Source: Frankiaceae bacterium | GTDB lineage: Bacteria; Actinomycetota; Actinomycetes; Mycobacteriales; SCTD01 | DNA: 6,571 nt | Direction: 5' to 3' | NCBI GenBank assembly: GCA_947479995.1 | Contig: CANKBT010000177.1 | Coordinates: 1-6,571, forward strand | In this document: piece by piece, positions 1 through 4,780 of the stretch | How positions within the stretch are numbered: position 1 is the stretch's first letter | Layout: every line of letters starts with the position of its first letter | Notes under the pieces: model-generated | The model's input: the letters and a program-made list of their open reading frames with translations, nothing else | Database searches by the model: none | What the model was told of the DNA's origin: nothing | Translations under genes and position numbers: made by a program

Positions 1-405
1 GCCGCCGACCCGCCCCGCGCCGAGCACGCGCACCCGCGCGGCGTCGCGCCGCCGCAGCGCCGGCAGGCCGCTGCCGCCGCGCTGCGCCGCGAGCGAGGCG
101 GCGTCCTCGCCGAGCCGGTCGCGCTCCTGCAGGCCGAGCCGCTCCGGCCAGCGCTCCGAGGCGTCGACGAGCGCCCCGGCCTCGGCCAGCGCGTCGAGGA
201 CGCCGCGGGCGTGGTGCTCGGGGCAGCCGGCCGCCACGGCGGCCGCCACGACGCCGGCCGCGTCGCGCGTGCCGTCGAGCAGCGCCAGCACGGCGCGACC
301 GCGCGGCGGCAGCCCGGCCAGCACCGGGCGCCCGGCACGGGCGCCGAGCTGCAGCGTCTCGTCGTCGCGCCACAGCCGGCGCGTCGGGGACAGGGCCAGT
401 CGCAC
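1..405 (-). CDS. ThiF/E1-like adenylyltransferase-family protein, N-terminal part (cut by window edge)
   Basis: The frame is open on the minus strand from a GTG at 405-403 to base 1, giving 135 codons without a stop; the gene continues outside the window. The start is supported by a strong Shine-Dalgarno, GAGGAGGT, at 416-409, with rather tight spacing. The protein begins with VRLALSPTRRLWRD, followed by a small alpha/beta domain (about residues 15-85, with LDGTRD and LDALAEAGALVD). This resembles the N-terminal domain found before the ThiF fold in actinobacterial 'ThiF family' proteins and TOMM cyclodehydratase-type proteins. The last visible residues, VRVLGAGRVGG (125-135), look like the first beta strand and the Gly-rich GxGxxG nucleotide-binding loop of an E1-like Rossmann fold. 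The adenylating Arg/Asp and any CxxC zinc motifs would lie beyond the window. Substrate and partner are unknown; no ubiquitin-like or leader-peptide partner gene is visible. The family call rests on recall of family sequences and on the GAGRVGG motif. Confidence 0.72.
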   Translation of the reverse strand, partial: MRLALSPTRRLWRDDETLQLGARAGRPVLAGLPPRGRAVLALLDGTRDAAGVVAAAVAAGCPEHHARGVLDALAEAGALVDASERWPERLGLQERDRLGEDAASLAAQRGGSGLPALRRRDAARVRVLGAGRVGG

Positions 406-460
406 GGGACCTCCTCGGGTGCGGTCCCGACTGTGGCACCGCGACGGCCGCCCGCCGGCG

Positions 461-492
461 CCGTCCACACCGCCCGCCCGTCGTCCACACCG
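461..492. promoter_or_regulatory. Two DnaA-box-like motifs in direct repeat, 20 bp apart
   Basis: The 11-mer CGTCCACACCG occurs twice, at 462-472 and 482-492, exactly 20 bases apart, about two turns of the helix. The enclosed nonamers CCGTCCACA (461-469) and TCGTCCACA (481-489) differ from the actinobacterial DnaA box TTGTCCACA only at the first two positions. They lie in the 104-base gap between the SRPBCC stop and the start of the ThiF-like gene, about 60-85 bases upstream of that start. The repeat and spacing are seen directly; protein binding is inferred. No convincing -10/-35 pair was found in this gap. Confidence 0.4.
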
Positions 493-509
493 GGCGGCAC
501 GGGCCCGGG

Positions 510-968
510 TCAGCCGGCGGCGCGCTCCGTGCCGCCGGCGCGGCCCTCGGCGAGGGCCGCGAGCCGGCGCAGGGTCTCCACGTTGCGCACCCGGATGGCC
601 AGGTCGGCGGCCGGGTTGTGGAGCTTCGCGGCGAGGCCGCGGGCCGGGCGCTCGGTGAGGCTGACGCGCGTGCCGGCGCCCGCCGGCTCGACCTCGAGCA
701 CGATCACCGCGGTGCCGACCGGCCAGGCCTCGGCCTCGAGGACGAGCTGGGTGCCGGGCACGCAGCCCTGCACCTCCGTGACGCCGTCCTTGCGGAGCGG
801 CCCGTAGCCGACCCGGTAGTGCAGCCGGGTGCCGACGGCGGGGAAGCCCGCGTCGACCCGGCGGATGTCGCGGGTGCCGACCACGAAGTGCTCGTACGCG
901 TGCCCGTCCGCCAGCACGGCCCACACGTCCTCGGGGGTGGCGCGCACGAGGCGCCTGTTCACGGCCAT
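510..968 (-). CDS. SRPBCC / polyketide-cyclase-like (START-fold) protein
   Basis: This is a 152-residue protein with the usual size and layout of the SRPBCC (Polyketide_cyc2-like) superfamily, which forms a helix-grip pocket for hydrophobic ligands. An N-terminal beta strand (VNRRLVRATPEDVWAVLAD, 3-21) leads into the first helix. Next come a YEHFVVGTRDIRRVD segment (25-39), the pocket strands (VGTRLHYRVGYG, 45-56; TQLVLEAEAWPVGTAVIVLEVEP, 73-95; GTRVSLTERP, 99-108), and a long C-terminal helix (about 112-143, with VRNVETLRRLAALAE). I chose the ATG at 968 because the fold begins right after it and GGGGAAG lies 9 bases upstream (984-978). The frame stays open upstream to a GTG at 1064, but those 32 codons are low-complexity and lack a ribosome site. 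The ligand is unknown. It has its own promoter at 1146-1174 and a leader of about 170 bases. The ThiF-like gene follows 104 bases downstream on the same strand and may be cotranscribed. Confidence 0.82.
   Translation of the reverse strand: MAVNRRLVRATPEDVWAVLADGHAYEHFVVGTRDIRRVDAGFPAVGTRLHYRVGYGPLRKDGVTEVQGCVPGTQLVLEAEAWPVGTAVIVLEVEPAGAGTRVSLTERPARGLAAKLHNPAADLAIRVRNVETLRRLAALAEGRAGGTERAAG
513..539 (-). terminator. Perfect 9-bp hairpin ending at the SRPBCC stop codon (possible terminator)
   Basis: GCCGGCGGC (513-521) and GCCGCCGGC (531-539) are perfect inverted copies separated by 9 bases. In the minus-strand transcript the stem forms from the last nine codons and finishes exactly before the TGA at 512-510. 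No T-tract follows, which is common for actinobacterial hairpin terminators, but in sequence this GC-rich chance stems are also frequent. It may be only the result of codon choice. Confidence 0.3.
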
Positions 969-1037
969 GATCGTCCGCTTCCCCGCGCGGCTGCAGGCAT
1001 GCCGCGCACGCCCGATCAGCCGCCGCGGCCGGGGCGG

Positions 1038-1060
1038 CGGGCCCGCCGTGGCGGGGCCCG
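1038..1060 (-). other. GC hairpin in the SRPBCC leader
   Basis: CGGGCCC-GCC (1038-1047) can pair with GGCGGGGCCCG (1050-1060) with one bulged base and a very short loop. It lies inside the predicted SRPBCC leader, between the larger nested repeat and the ribosome site. The base complementarity is seen directly. A role in folding of the leader is inferred and weak, given the GC content. Confidence 0.3.
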
Positions 1061-1068
1061 TCACGTGG

Positions 1069-1136
1069 CGGAGCCCCCGGGGCGTCGGAGCCGCGCGCCT
1101 TCCCCTTGCGCGCGGACCCGGACCCCGGGGGCTCCG
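1069..1136 (-). repeat. Large nested inverted repeat at the 5' end of the SRPBCC leader
   Basis: A perfect 14-bp outer stem, CGGAGCCCCCGGGG (1069-1082) with CCCCGGGGGCTCCG (1123-1136), encloses a second perfect 8-bp stem, CCGCGCGC (1091-1098) with GCGCGCGG (1108-1115), around a CTTCCCCTT loop. From the promoter at 1146-1174, the minus-strand transcript should start at about 1139-1138, so the RNA would begin with this structure. It might protect or regulate the leader, or be a cruciform-forming DNA site. No T-tract follows, so it does not look like an ordinary terminator. The arms are seen directly; function is unknown. Confidence 0.55.
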
Positions 1137-1145
1137 TCGACGGCG

Positions 1146-1174
1146 ACGCTAGGAGGGCCCGCGGGGCCGGTCAA
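1146..1174 (-). promoter_or_regulatory. Sigma-70-type promoter for the SRPBCC gene
   Basis: Read on the minus strand, TTGACC (1174-1169) and TAGCGT (1151-1146) are separated by exactly 17 bases. Both match the primary sigma-factor consensus of actinobacteria (TTGACa / TANNNT). This is the only full -35/-10 pair I found in the window. Transcription would start near 1139 and give a leader of about 170 bases before the ATG at 968. The DnaA-box-like motifs lie directly upstream, where an activator or repressor could act. Confidence 0.6.
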
Positions 1175-1181
1175 CACGCCC

Positions 1182-1270
1182 TGTGGAGGGCGCTGGGGAC
1201 GGAGTGGGGACCCGCGGGCGTGTCCCTGTGGACGGTCTTGTCCACCGCCTGTGGACAAGGGTGTGGACGA
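1182..1270. promoter_or_regulatory. Cluster of DnaA-box-like motifs with a 9-bp palindrome
   Basis: Five related nonamers occur within 89 bases: TGTGGAGGG (1182-1190), TGTGGACGG (1227-1235), TTGTCCACC (1238-1246), TGTGGACAA (1250-1258) and TGTGGACGA (1262-1270). The fourth is the exact complement of TTGTCCACA, the box preferred in high-GC actinobacteria. The third and fourth face each other in a perfect inverted repeat, CTTGTCCAC-CGCCT-GTGGACAAG (1237-1259). T and A are scarce here, so such a density is not expected by chance. Possible roles are DnaA titration, DnaA control of the adjoining minus-strand promoter, or binding of another protein with a similar palindrome. The hairpin could also help end Zincin_2 transcripts, though no T-tract is present. 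No dnaA, dnaN or gyr gene is in view, so nothing here identifies the chromosomal origin. Confidence 0.5.
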
Positions 1271-1353
1271 TCACCGGGGACGGCTCCGACCTGCGGGGAC
1301 GGGCTCCACGGGGTGTGCGCGCCAGGAAGTCGGGCGCGGGCAGCGGTGCGGCG

Positions 1354-2769
1354 TCAGGCGCCGGGCGGCGGCTCGGGCGCGTCGCCCGGGCCCCCCTCGC
1401 GCGGCGCCTCGTCGGGCGCGTCGAGCTCGCCGTCGAGGTCGCTGTCGAGCGCCGCGAGGCCGGCGTCCCAGTCGGTGCCGGCGCCCCCCACGAAGGCCGC
1501 CGGGTCGTCCAGGTCGCTCGGCCCGGGCAGCAGGTCGGGGTGCTCCCACAGCGCGTCGCGGCCCTCGCTCCCGCGCGCCTCGGCGACGGCGGCCCAGAGG
1601 GCGGCCGCCTCCCGCAGGCGGCGCGGGCGCAGCTGCAGGCCGACGAGCGCGGCGAAGGTCTGCTCGGCCGGGCCGCCGCTGGCGCGGCGGCGGCGCACGG
1701 TCTCGCGCAGCTGCGCGGCGTGCGGGAGCTGCTGCGCGGCGCTGTCGACGACCGCGTCGACCCAGCCCTCGACGAGCGCGAGCGCGGTCTCCAGGCGGTC
1801 GAGGGCGGCCTGCTGCGCCGGCGTGGGCTTGAGCTCGAAGACGCCCTCGCCGAGCGCCCGCTGCAGCGACTCGGCGTCCGACGGGTCGAACGAGCCGACG
1901 GCCCGCTCGATGGCCTGGGCGTCGACCTCGATGCCGCGCGCGTACGCGTCGACGGCGTCGAACAGGTGGCTCCGCAGCCACGGCACGTGCGCGAACAGGC
2001 GCTGGTGCGCCACCTCGCGCAGCGCCAGGTAGAGGCGCACCTCGTCGAGCGGCACCTCCAGGCCGTCGCCGAAGGCGGCGACGCCGGCCGGCAGCAGCAC
2101 CGGGGTGCCGGGCGCCGACAGCGGCAGCCCGACGTCAGTCGCGCCCAGCACCTCGCCGGCGAGCGCGCCGAGCGCCTGGCCGACCTGGATGCCGAAGACC
2201 AGGCCGCCGACCTGCTGCATGACGCCCTTCATGGCGCCGCCGAGGTCAGCGCCGCCGAGCAGGCCCGCCACCTCCGGCGGCAGGCCCTCGGGGAGCCCGC
2301 CGCCGAAGCCGCCGGACAGGCCCTGCTCGAGCGCGCCGCCCATGGCCGCGACGACGCGCGCGGCGACCGGGTCGACGAGCGTGCGCCACGCCGGCAGCGT
2401 CGAGGTCAGCCAGCCGGTGCGCGTCCAGGCGGCCGAGCTGCCGCCGCCCGCGGGCAGCGTCGTCACCGGGTCGAGCCACAGGTCGGCGAGGCGGCAGGCC
2501 TCCTCGACGGCGCGGCGCTCCTCGGCCGTCACGGCGCGATCACCGGCGCGCGCGGCCTTCTCGGCGACCTCGGTCGCGAGGTCCCAGTTGACCGGACCGC
2601 CCCGCCAGGACGTCATCTTCGACATCATCGAGAAGACGTCGCCCCCGCCGAGCAGGTCCGACAGGCCGCCGAGGCCCATCGCGCCCAGCCCGAACGGGTC
2701 GTCGCCCCTGCCGTCGTCGGGCTCGTCCGGGCGGTCGGCGGGGCCGAAGCCGAACGGCGGCCGCGTCAC
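1354..2769 (-). CDS. Zincin_2 / DUF2342 putative zinc-dependent metalloprotease
   Basis: This 471-residue protein matches the actinobacterial Zincin_2 (DUF2342, 'putative hydrolase') family in length and in recalled motifs. The N-terminus is Pro/Gly/Asp-rich with PFGFGP (5-10) and DPFGLGAMGLGGLSDLL (24-40). A conserved core starts around GPVNWDLATEVA (58-69). A Gly-rich segment, MQQVGGLVFGIQVGQALGALAG (184-205), precedes the active-site-like helix LALREVAHQRLFAHVPWL (248-265). That helix has an HExxH-like REVAH (251-255) with Arg in place of the first His. ALVEGWVDAVVD (331-342) lies in the C-terminal half, and the tail (from about 415) is acidic and probably disordered. The GTG start at 2769 keeps the family N-terminus but has no Shine-Dalgarno; it overlaps the stop of a short upstream ORF as GTGA. 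No signal peptide or membrane helix is seen, so it is probably cytoplasmic. Proteolysis is inferred from the family name and not shown by this sequence. Confidence 0.85.
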   Translation of the reverse strand: MTRPPFGFGPADRPDEPDDGRGDDPFGLGAMGLGGLSDLLGGGDVFSMMSKMTSWRGGPVNWDLATEVAEKAARAGDRAVTAEERRAVEEACRLADLWLDPVTTLPAGGGSSAAWTRTGWLTSTLPAWRTLVDPVAARVVAAMGGALEQGLSGGFGGGLPEGLPPEVAGLLGGADLGGAMKGVMQQVGGLVFGIQVGQALGALAGEVLGATDVGLPLSAPGTPVLLPAGVAAFGDGLEVPLDEVRLYLALREVAHQRLFAHVPWLRSHLFDAVDAYARGIEVDAQAIERAVGSFDPSDAESLQRALGEGVFELKPTPAQQAALDRLETALALVEGWVDAVVDSAAQQLPHAAQLRETVRRRRASGGPAEQTFAALVGLQLRPRRLREAAALWAAVAEARGSEGRDALWEHPDLLPGPSDLDDPAAFVGGAGTDWDAGLAALDSDLDGELDAPDEAPREGGPGDAPEPPPGA

Positions 2770-2810
2770 GGACGCCGACCGGAGGAGGGGGGCAGCGCGG
2801 TGGCCTGCAT
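2766..2810 (-). CDS. Possible leaderless 14-codon upstream ORF coupled to the Zincin_2 gene
   Basis: An ATG at 2810-2808 lies 7 bases after the minus-strand hexamer TAGCGT (2823-2818), so a transcript could begin at its A. The ORF encodes MQATALPPSSGRRP and stops at TGA 2768-2766, sharing four bases (GTGA) with the GTG start of the Zincin_2 gene. That start lacks a ribosome site, so ribosomes ending the short ORF could reinitiate there. The peptide itself has no recognisable function. Against it, the frame is the end of a long open shadow frame antisense to the SDR gene, so being open is no evidence in itself. Confidence 0.4.
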   Translation of the reverse strand: MQATALPPSSGRRP

Positions 2811-2817
2811 GCGCTCC

Positions 2818-2823
2818 ACGCTA
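2818..2823 (-). promoter_or_regulatory. -10 element for the Zincin_2 gene (leaderless ATG)
   Basis: TAGCGT on the minus strand is identical to the -10 of the SRPBCC promoter. Seven bases separate it from the ATG of the short upstream ORF. No good -35 is seen at the expected place. It sits in the 80-base divergent region between the Zincin_2 gene and the plus-strand SDR gene. Confidence 0.5.
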
Positions 2824-2849
2824 CGCCCGCGCGCCCGCGCGAGCGCCCC

Positions 2850-3911
2850 GTGAGGCTGCGCTCTCCGCGAACCGCCGGGCTCGGCGTCGTGGCCGTCACC
2901 GGCGCCGCGCGGGGCCTCGGCGGCGCCCTCGTCGAGCGGCTCGCGCGGGCCGGGGACCTCGCGCTCGTCGGCGTCGACACCGCACCCGGGCGGGCCCCGG
3001 GCGTCACGTGGCGCACCGCCGGGGCGCGCGACCCCGGGCTGGCCGCGCAGCTCGCCGGCGCCGGCACCGTCGTGCACCTCGACGTGACCTGGGACGTCGC
3101 GCTGCCGGCCGCCGAGCGCCGCGCGCTGACCGTGCGCGGCACCGCGGCCGTCGTCGACGCGGCGCTCGCCGCCGGCGCCTCGCGGCTGGTGCTCGTCACC
3201 TCGAGCGAGGTGTACGGCGCCGTGCCCGGGCGGCCGCTCCCGCTCGACGACGCCGCGCCGCTGCTCGGCGCCCCGGACGACGCCGCCGTCGTCGGCGACC
3301 ACGTCGAGGTCGAGCGGCTCGCCGCGCACGCCGCGCGCGCCGGGCTGGCGGTCACGGTGCTGCGCCCGGCGACGCTCGTCGGCGGCCCCCTCGGCCCGTC
3401 GTACGACGGCCAGCTGCTCCGCCAGCTGGGCGGGCCGCGGCTGCTGGCGGTGCGCGGCGTCGAGCCGCAGTGGCAGCTCTGCCACGCCGACGACCTGCTC
3501 GCCGCCCTCGAGCTCGCCGCCCGCGGGGAGGTCACCGGCGGCCTGGCGGTGGCCTGCGAGGGGGCGCTACCGCAGTCCGAGGTCGAGGCGCTGGCCGGGC
3601 GGCGGCGCCTCGAGCTGCCCGCGTCGGTCGCGCTCTCGACCGCCGAGCGCCTGCGCCGCGTCGGCGTCACCACCTCCTCGCCGCGCGAGCTCGACCACCT
3701 GCTGGCACCGCTCGTCGTGCGCTGCGACGGGCTGCGGGCCGCCGGCTGGGAGCCGCAGTGGACCAACGAGGCCGCGCTGCGGGCGCACCTCGCCGCGCGG
3801 CCGGTCGACGGCCTCCCGGGCGCCGCCGCCGCGGGGGCGGCCGGCGCGACCGTCGCGCTGCTCGGCACCGCGGCGCTCGTGCGCGCCTCGCGCCGGCGCC
3901 GCCGCCGCTAG
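2850..3911 (+). CDS. Atypical extended SDR (NAD-dependent epimerase/dehydratase-like) with C-terminal membrane anchor
   Basis: This 353-residue protein has the Rossmann nucleotide-binding motif TGAARGLGG (17-25) after strand VVAV. It also has the extended-SDR landmarks VVHLDVTWD (74-82), LVLVTSSEVYG (113-123), LRPATLVGG (171-179) and QWQLCHADDLLAAL (207-220). At the position of the usual YxxxK pair the sequence reads VVGDH (147-151), so both catalytic residues appear replaced. It probably binds NAD(P) or a related ligand without ordinary epimerase chemistry, or uses other residues. After the fold comes an Ala/Gly/Leu-rich hydrophobic stretch (about 323-344) and then RASRRRRRR. This is a tail-anchor-like C-terminus that would keep the domain on the cytoplasmic face of the membrane. 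The GTG at 2850 has no clear ribosome site; an in-frame GTG at 2889, just before the Rossmann strand, is a possible alternative. It diverges from the Zincin_2 gene. Confidence 0.82.
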   Translation: MRLRSPRTAGLGVVAVTGAARGLGGALVERLARAGDLALVGVDTAPGRAPGVTWRTAGARDPGLAAQLAGAGTVVHLDVTWDVALPAAERRALTVRGTAAVVDAALAAGASRLVLVTSSEVYGAVPGRPLPLDDAAPLLGAPDDAAVVGDHVEVERLAAHAARAGLAVTVLRPATLVGGPLGPSYDGQLLRQLGGPRLLAVRGVEPQWQLCHADDLLAALELAARGEVTGGLAVACEGALPQSEVEALAGRRRLELPASVALSTAERLRRVGVTTSSPRELDHLLAPLVVRCDGLRAAGWEPQWTNEAALRAHLAARPVDGLPGAAAAGAAGATVALLGTAALVRASRRRRRR

Positions 3912-3913
3912 GC

Positions 3914-3932
3914 CGCCGCGGGGCCCGCGGCG
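3914..3932 (+). terminator. GC hairpin after the SDR gene
   Basis: CGCCGCGG (3914-3921) pairs perfectly with CCGCGGCG (3925-3932) around a 3-base loop, beginning two bases after the SDR stop codon. No T-tract follows. Its position at the gene end, with a separate -10 for moaE just downstream, suggests transcription termination; a chance GC stem cannot be excluded. Confidence 0.4.
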
Positions 3933-3950
3933 CTGCCGGCCGCGCGGTCG

Positions 3951-3956
3951 TACGCT
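3951..3956 (+). promoter_or_regulatory. -10 element of moaE (leaderless start)
   Basis: TACGCT lies 6 bases before the GTG start of moaE, and no Shine-Dalgarno is present. This fits a leaderless transcript starting at or next to the GTG. The nonamer CGTACGCTC containing it (3949-3957) recurs at 4445-4453 before the next gene. Confidence 0.55.
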
Positions 3957-3962
3957 CCGCCC

Positions 3963-4430
3963 GTGACGACGGACGCGACGACGGACGCGACGGGCACGGC
4001 CGGCACGACGGGGACGGTGCGGCTGCTCGACCTGCGCGACGCGCCGCTGTCGGTCGACGAGGTGCTGGCGGCGGTCGACGACCCGCGCGCGGGCGGCGTC
4101 GTGTCCTTCACCGGCGTCGTGCGCGACGTCGACGGCGGGCGGGCCGTGACCGAGCTGGAGTACGTCGCGCACCCCGACGCGCTCGCCGCACTGGGCCGCG
4201 TCGCGGAGGCCGTGGCCGGCGAGCTCGACTGCGTGGCGCTCGCCGCCGTGCACCGCACCGGCACGCTGCGGGTGGGGGAGACGGCCGTCGTCGTGGCCGC
4301 GTCGGCCGCCCACCGGGCCGAGGCCTTCGCGGCGGCGCGCCGCCTCATCGACGACCTCAAGCACACCGTGCCGATCTGGAAGCGGCAGGTCTTCGCCGAC
4401 GGCGACGTGGAGTGGGTCGGAGCCTGCTGA
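3963..4430 (+). CDS. moaE: Molybdopterin synthase catalytic (large) subunit MoaE
   Basis: This 155-residue protein is cytoplasmic and is the large subunit of molybdopterin synthase. With thiocarboxylated MoaD it converts cyclic pyranopterin monophosphate to molybdopterin. The family signature is nearly continuous: GGVVSFTGVVRD (44-55) with the conserved Arg54, LEYVAH (65-70), the HRTGTLRVGETAVVV stretch (97-111), HRAEAFAAARRLIDDLKHTV (117-136), and PIWKRQ then DGDVEWVG (137-153). Lys133 and Lys140 match the two active-site lysines known in E. coli MoaE (K119, K126). A Thr/Asp/Ala-rich extension of about 17 residues, encoded partly by a 12-base tandem repeat, precedes the conserved domain. The GTG start is taken because the -10 hexamer lies 6 bases upstream. 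No moaD, moaA, moaC or other cofactor gene is in the window, so it stands alone here, between the SDR and a small membrane protein. Confidence 0.96.
   Translation: MTTDATTDATGTAGTTGTVRLLDLRDAPLSVDEVLAAVDDPRAGGVVSFTGVVRDVDGGRAVTELEYVAHPDALAALGRVAEAVAGELDCVALAAVHRTGTLRVGETAVVVAASAAHRAEAFAAARRLIDDLKHTVPIWKRQVFADGDVEWVGAC
3965..3991 (+). repeat. 12-base tandem repeat at the start of moaE
   Basis: The unit GACGACGGACGC occurs at 3965-3976 and 3977-3988, followed by a partial third copy. It encodes the repeated residues TTDA near the N-terminus of MoaE, outside the conserved domain, so changes in copy number could be tolerated. Confidence 0.7.
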
Positions 4431-4446
4431 CGGGCCCTCGCGCGCG

Positions 4447-4452
4447 TACGCT
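4447..4452 (+). promoter_or_regulatory. -10 element upstream of the 72-aa membrane protein gene
   Basis: TACGCT within CGTACGCTC (4445-4453) is the same nonamer as before moaE. Transcription would begin near 4459, giving a leader of about 27 bases that includes the GAGGAG ribosome site (4475-4480). No clear -35 is seen. Confidence 0.45.
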
Positions 4453-4485
4453 CGTCGCACCGTCCGCACGACCCGAGGAGCCCCT

Positions 4486-4704
4486 GTGCCGGTCTGGCTC
4501 GCCTGGCTCCTGCCGGTGCTGCTGGCCCCCCTGCTCGCCGTCGCCTGGACCTCCTGGCGCAGCCGCGACCGGGGGCCCGTCGAGGCCCGCGAGTCCGTCG
4601 AGGCGTACGAGCGGTTCCGCCGCGCCCTGACCTCGCCCACCCCGCCGGCCGTCCCCGCGCCGCGCAGCGGCAGCGCCCGGCGGCAGGTCGACGAGCGCGC
4701 CTGA
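4486..4704 (+). CDS. Small single-pass membrane protein of unknown function
   Basis: This is a 72-residue protein starting at GTG 4486, five bases after the good ribosome site GAGGAG (4475-4480). Residues 3-22 (WLAWLLPVLLAPLLAVAW within it) form one hydrophobic helix. RSRDR (25-29) follows, so the C-terminal part should be cytoplasmic by the positive-inside rule. The soluble part contains ESVEAYERFRRALTS (36-50), a short amphipathic helix, and then a Pro/Ala-rich disordered tail. Small proteins of this layout with an 'EAYERFRRAL' segment are found next to moaE in other actinobacteria as I remember them, but I know of no function. It follows moaE by 55 bases and has its own -10 element, so it may be transcribed separately as well as by read-through. 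Confidence 0.75.
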   Translation: MPVWLAWLLPVLLAPLLAVAWTSWRSRDRGPVEARESVEAYERFRRALTSPTPPAVPAPRSGSARRQVDERA

Positions 4705-4776
4705 GCGCGTCTGCGGGCAGGGCTCAAGGCAGGGGCGGCCGCGTGCCGACACAGCGGTGTCTGCCGTCCTCACCTT

Positions 4777-4780
4777 GGAG
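4777..4780 (+). promoter_or_regulatory. Ribosome binding site that selects the GTG at 4787
   Basis: GGAG lies 6 bases before the GTG at 4787. The longer reading that starts at GTG 4757 has no ribosome site, and that start codon lies inside a small inverted repeat (GACAC 4748-4752 with GTGTC 4757-4761). Confidence 0.5.

Larger units (their letters stand above)
969..1353. other. 385-base intergenic stretch between the SRPBCC and Zincin_2 genes
   Basis: No credible gene is seen here. The stretch is upstream of the SRPBCC gene and downstream of the Zincin_2 gene, both on the minus strand. From right to left it holds about 80 bases with no recognisable element (1271-1353), a DnaA-box-like cluster (1182-1270), a sigma-70-type minus-strand promoter (1146-1174), a large nested inverted repeat (1069-1136), a smaller hairpin (1038-1060), and the SRPBCC ribosome site (978-984). 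Frames open through it have low-complexity Pro/Arg/Gly products. Confidence 0.7.

Noticed and set aside
969..1064. N-terminal extension of the SRPBCC gene to GTG 1064
   Set aside because: The 32 extra codons encode Pro/Arg-rich sequence, have no ribosome site, and the SRPBCC fold begins right after the ATG at 968, which has one.
1061..1258. 65-codon minus-strand ORF in the intergenic region
   Set aside because: It starts with a TTG inside the DnaA-like palindrome, spans the promoter and the nested hairpin, and has no ribosome site or recognisable product.
1182..1270. Chromosomal origin of replication (oriC)
   Set aside because: The boxes are few, there is no AT-rich unwinding segment, and dnaA, dnaN, gyrB or rpmH are not adjacent. 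A secondary DnaA-binding site is the most that can be argued.
1183..2853. Long plus-strand open frame (556 codons)
   Set aside because: It is antisense to the Zincin_2 gene; the product is Arg/Gly/Ala-rich low-complexity sequence without motifs, a usual effect of very high GC.
2105..4630. Long plus-strand open frame (841 codons)
   Set aside because: It crosses the Zincin_2, SDR and moaE genes in the wrong frames; the product is mainly Arg/Ala/Pro repeats.
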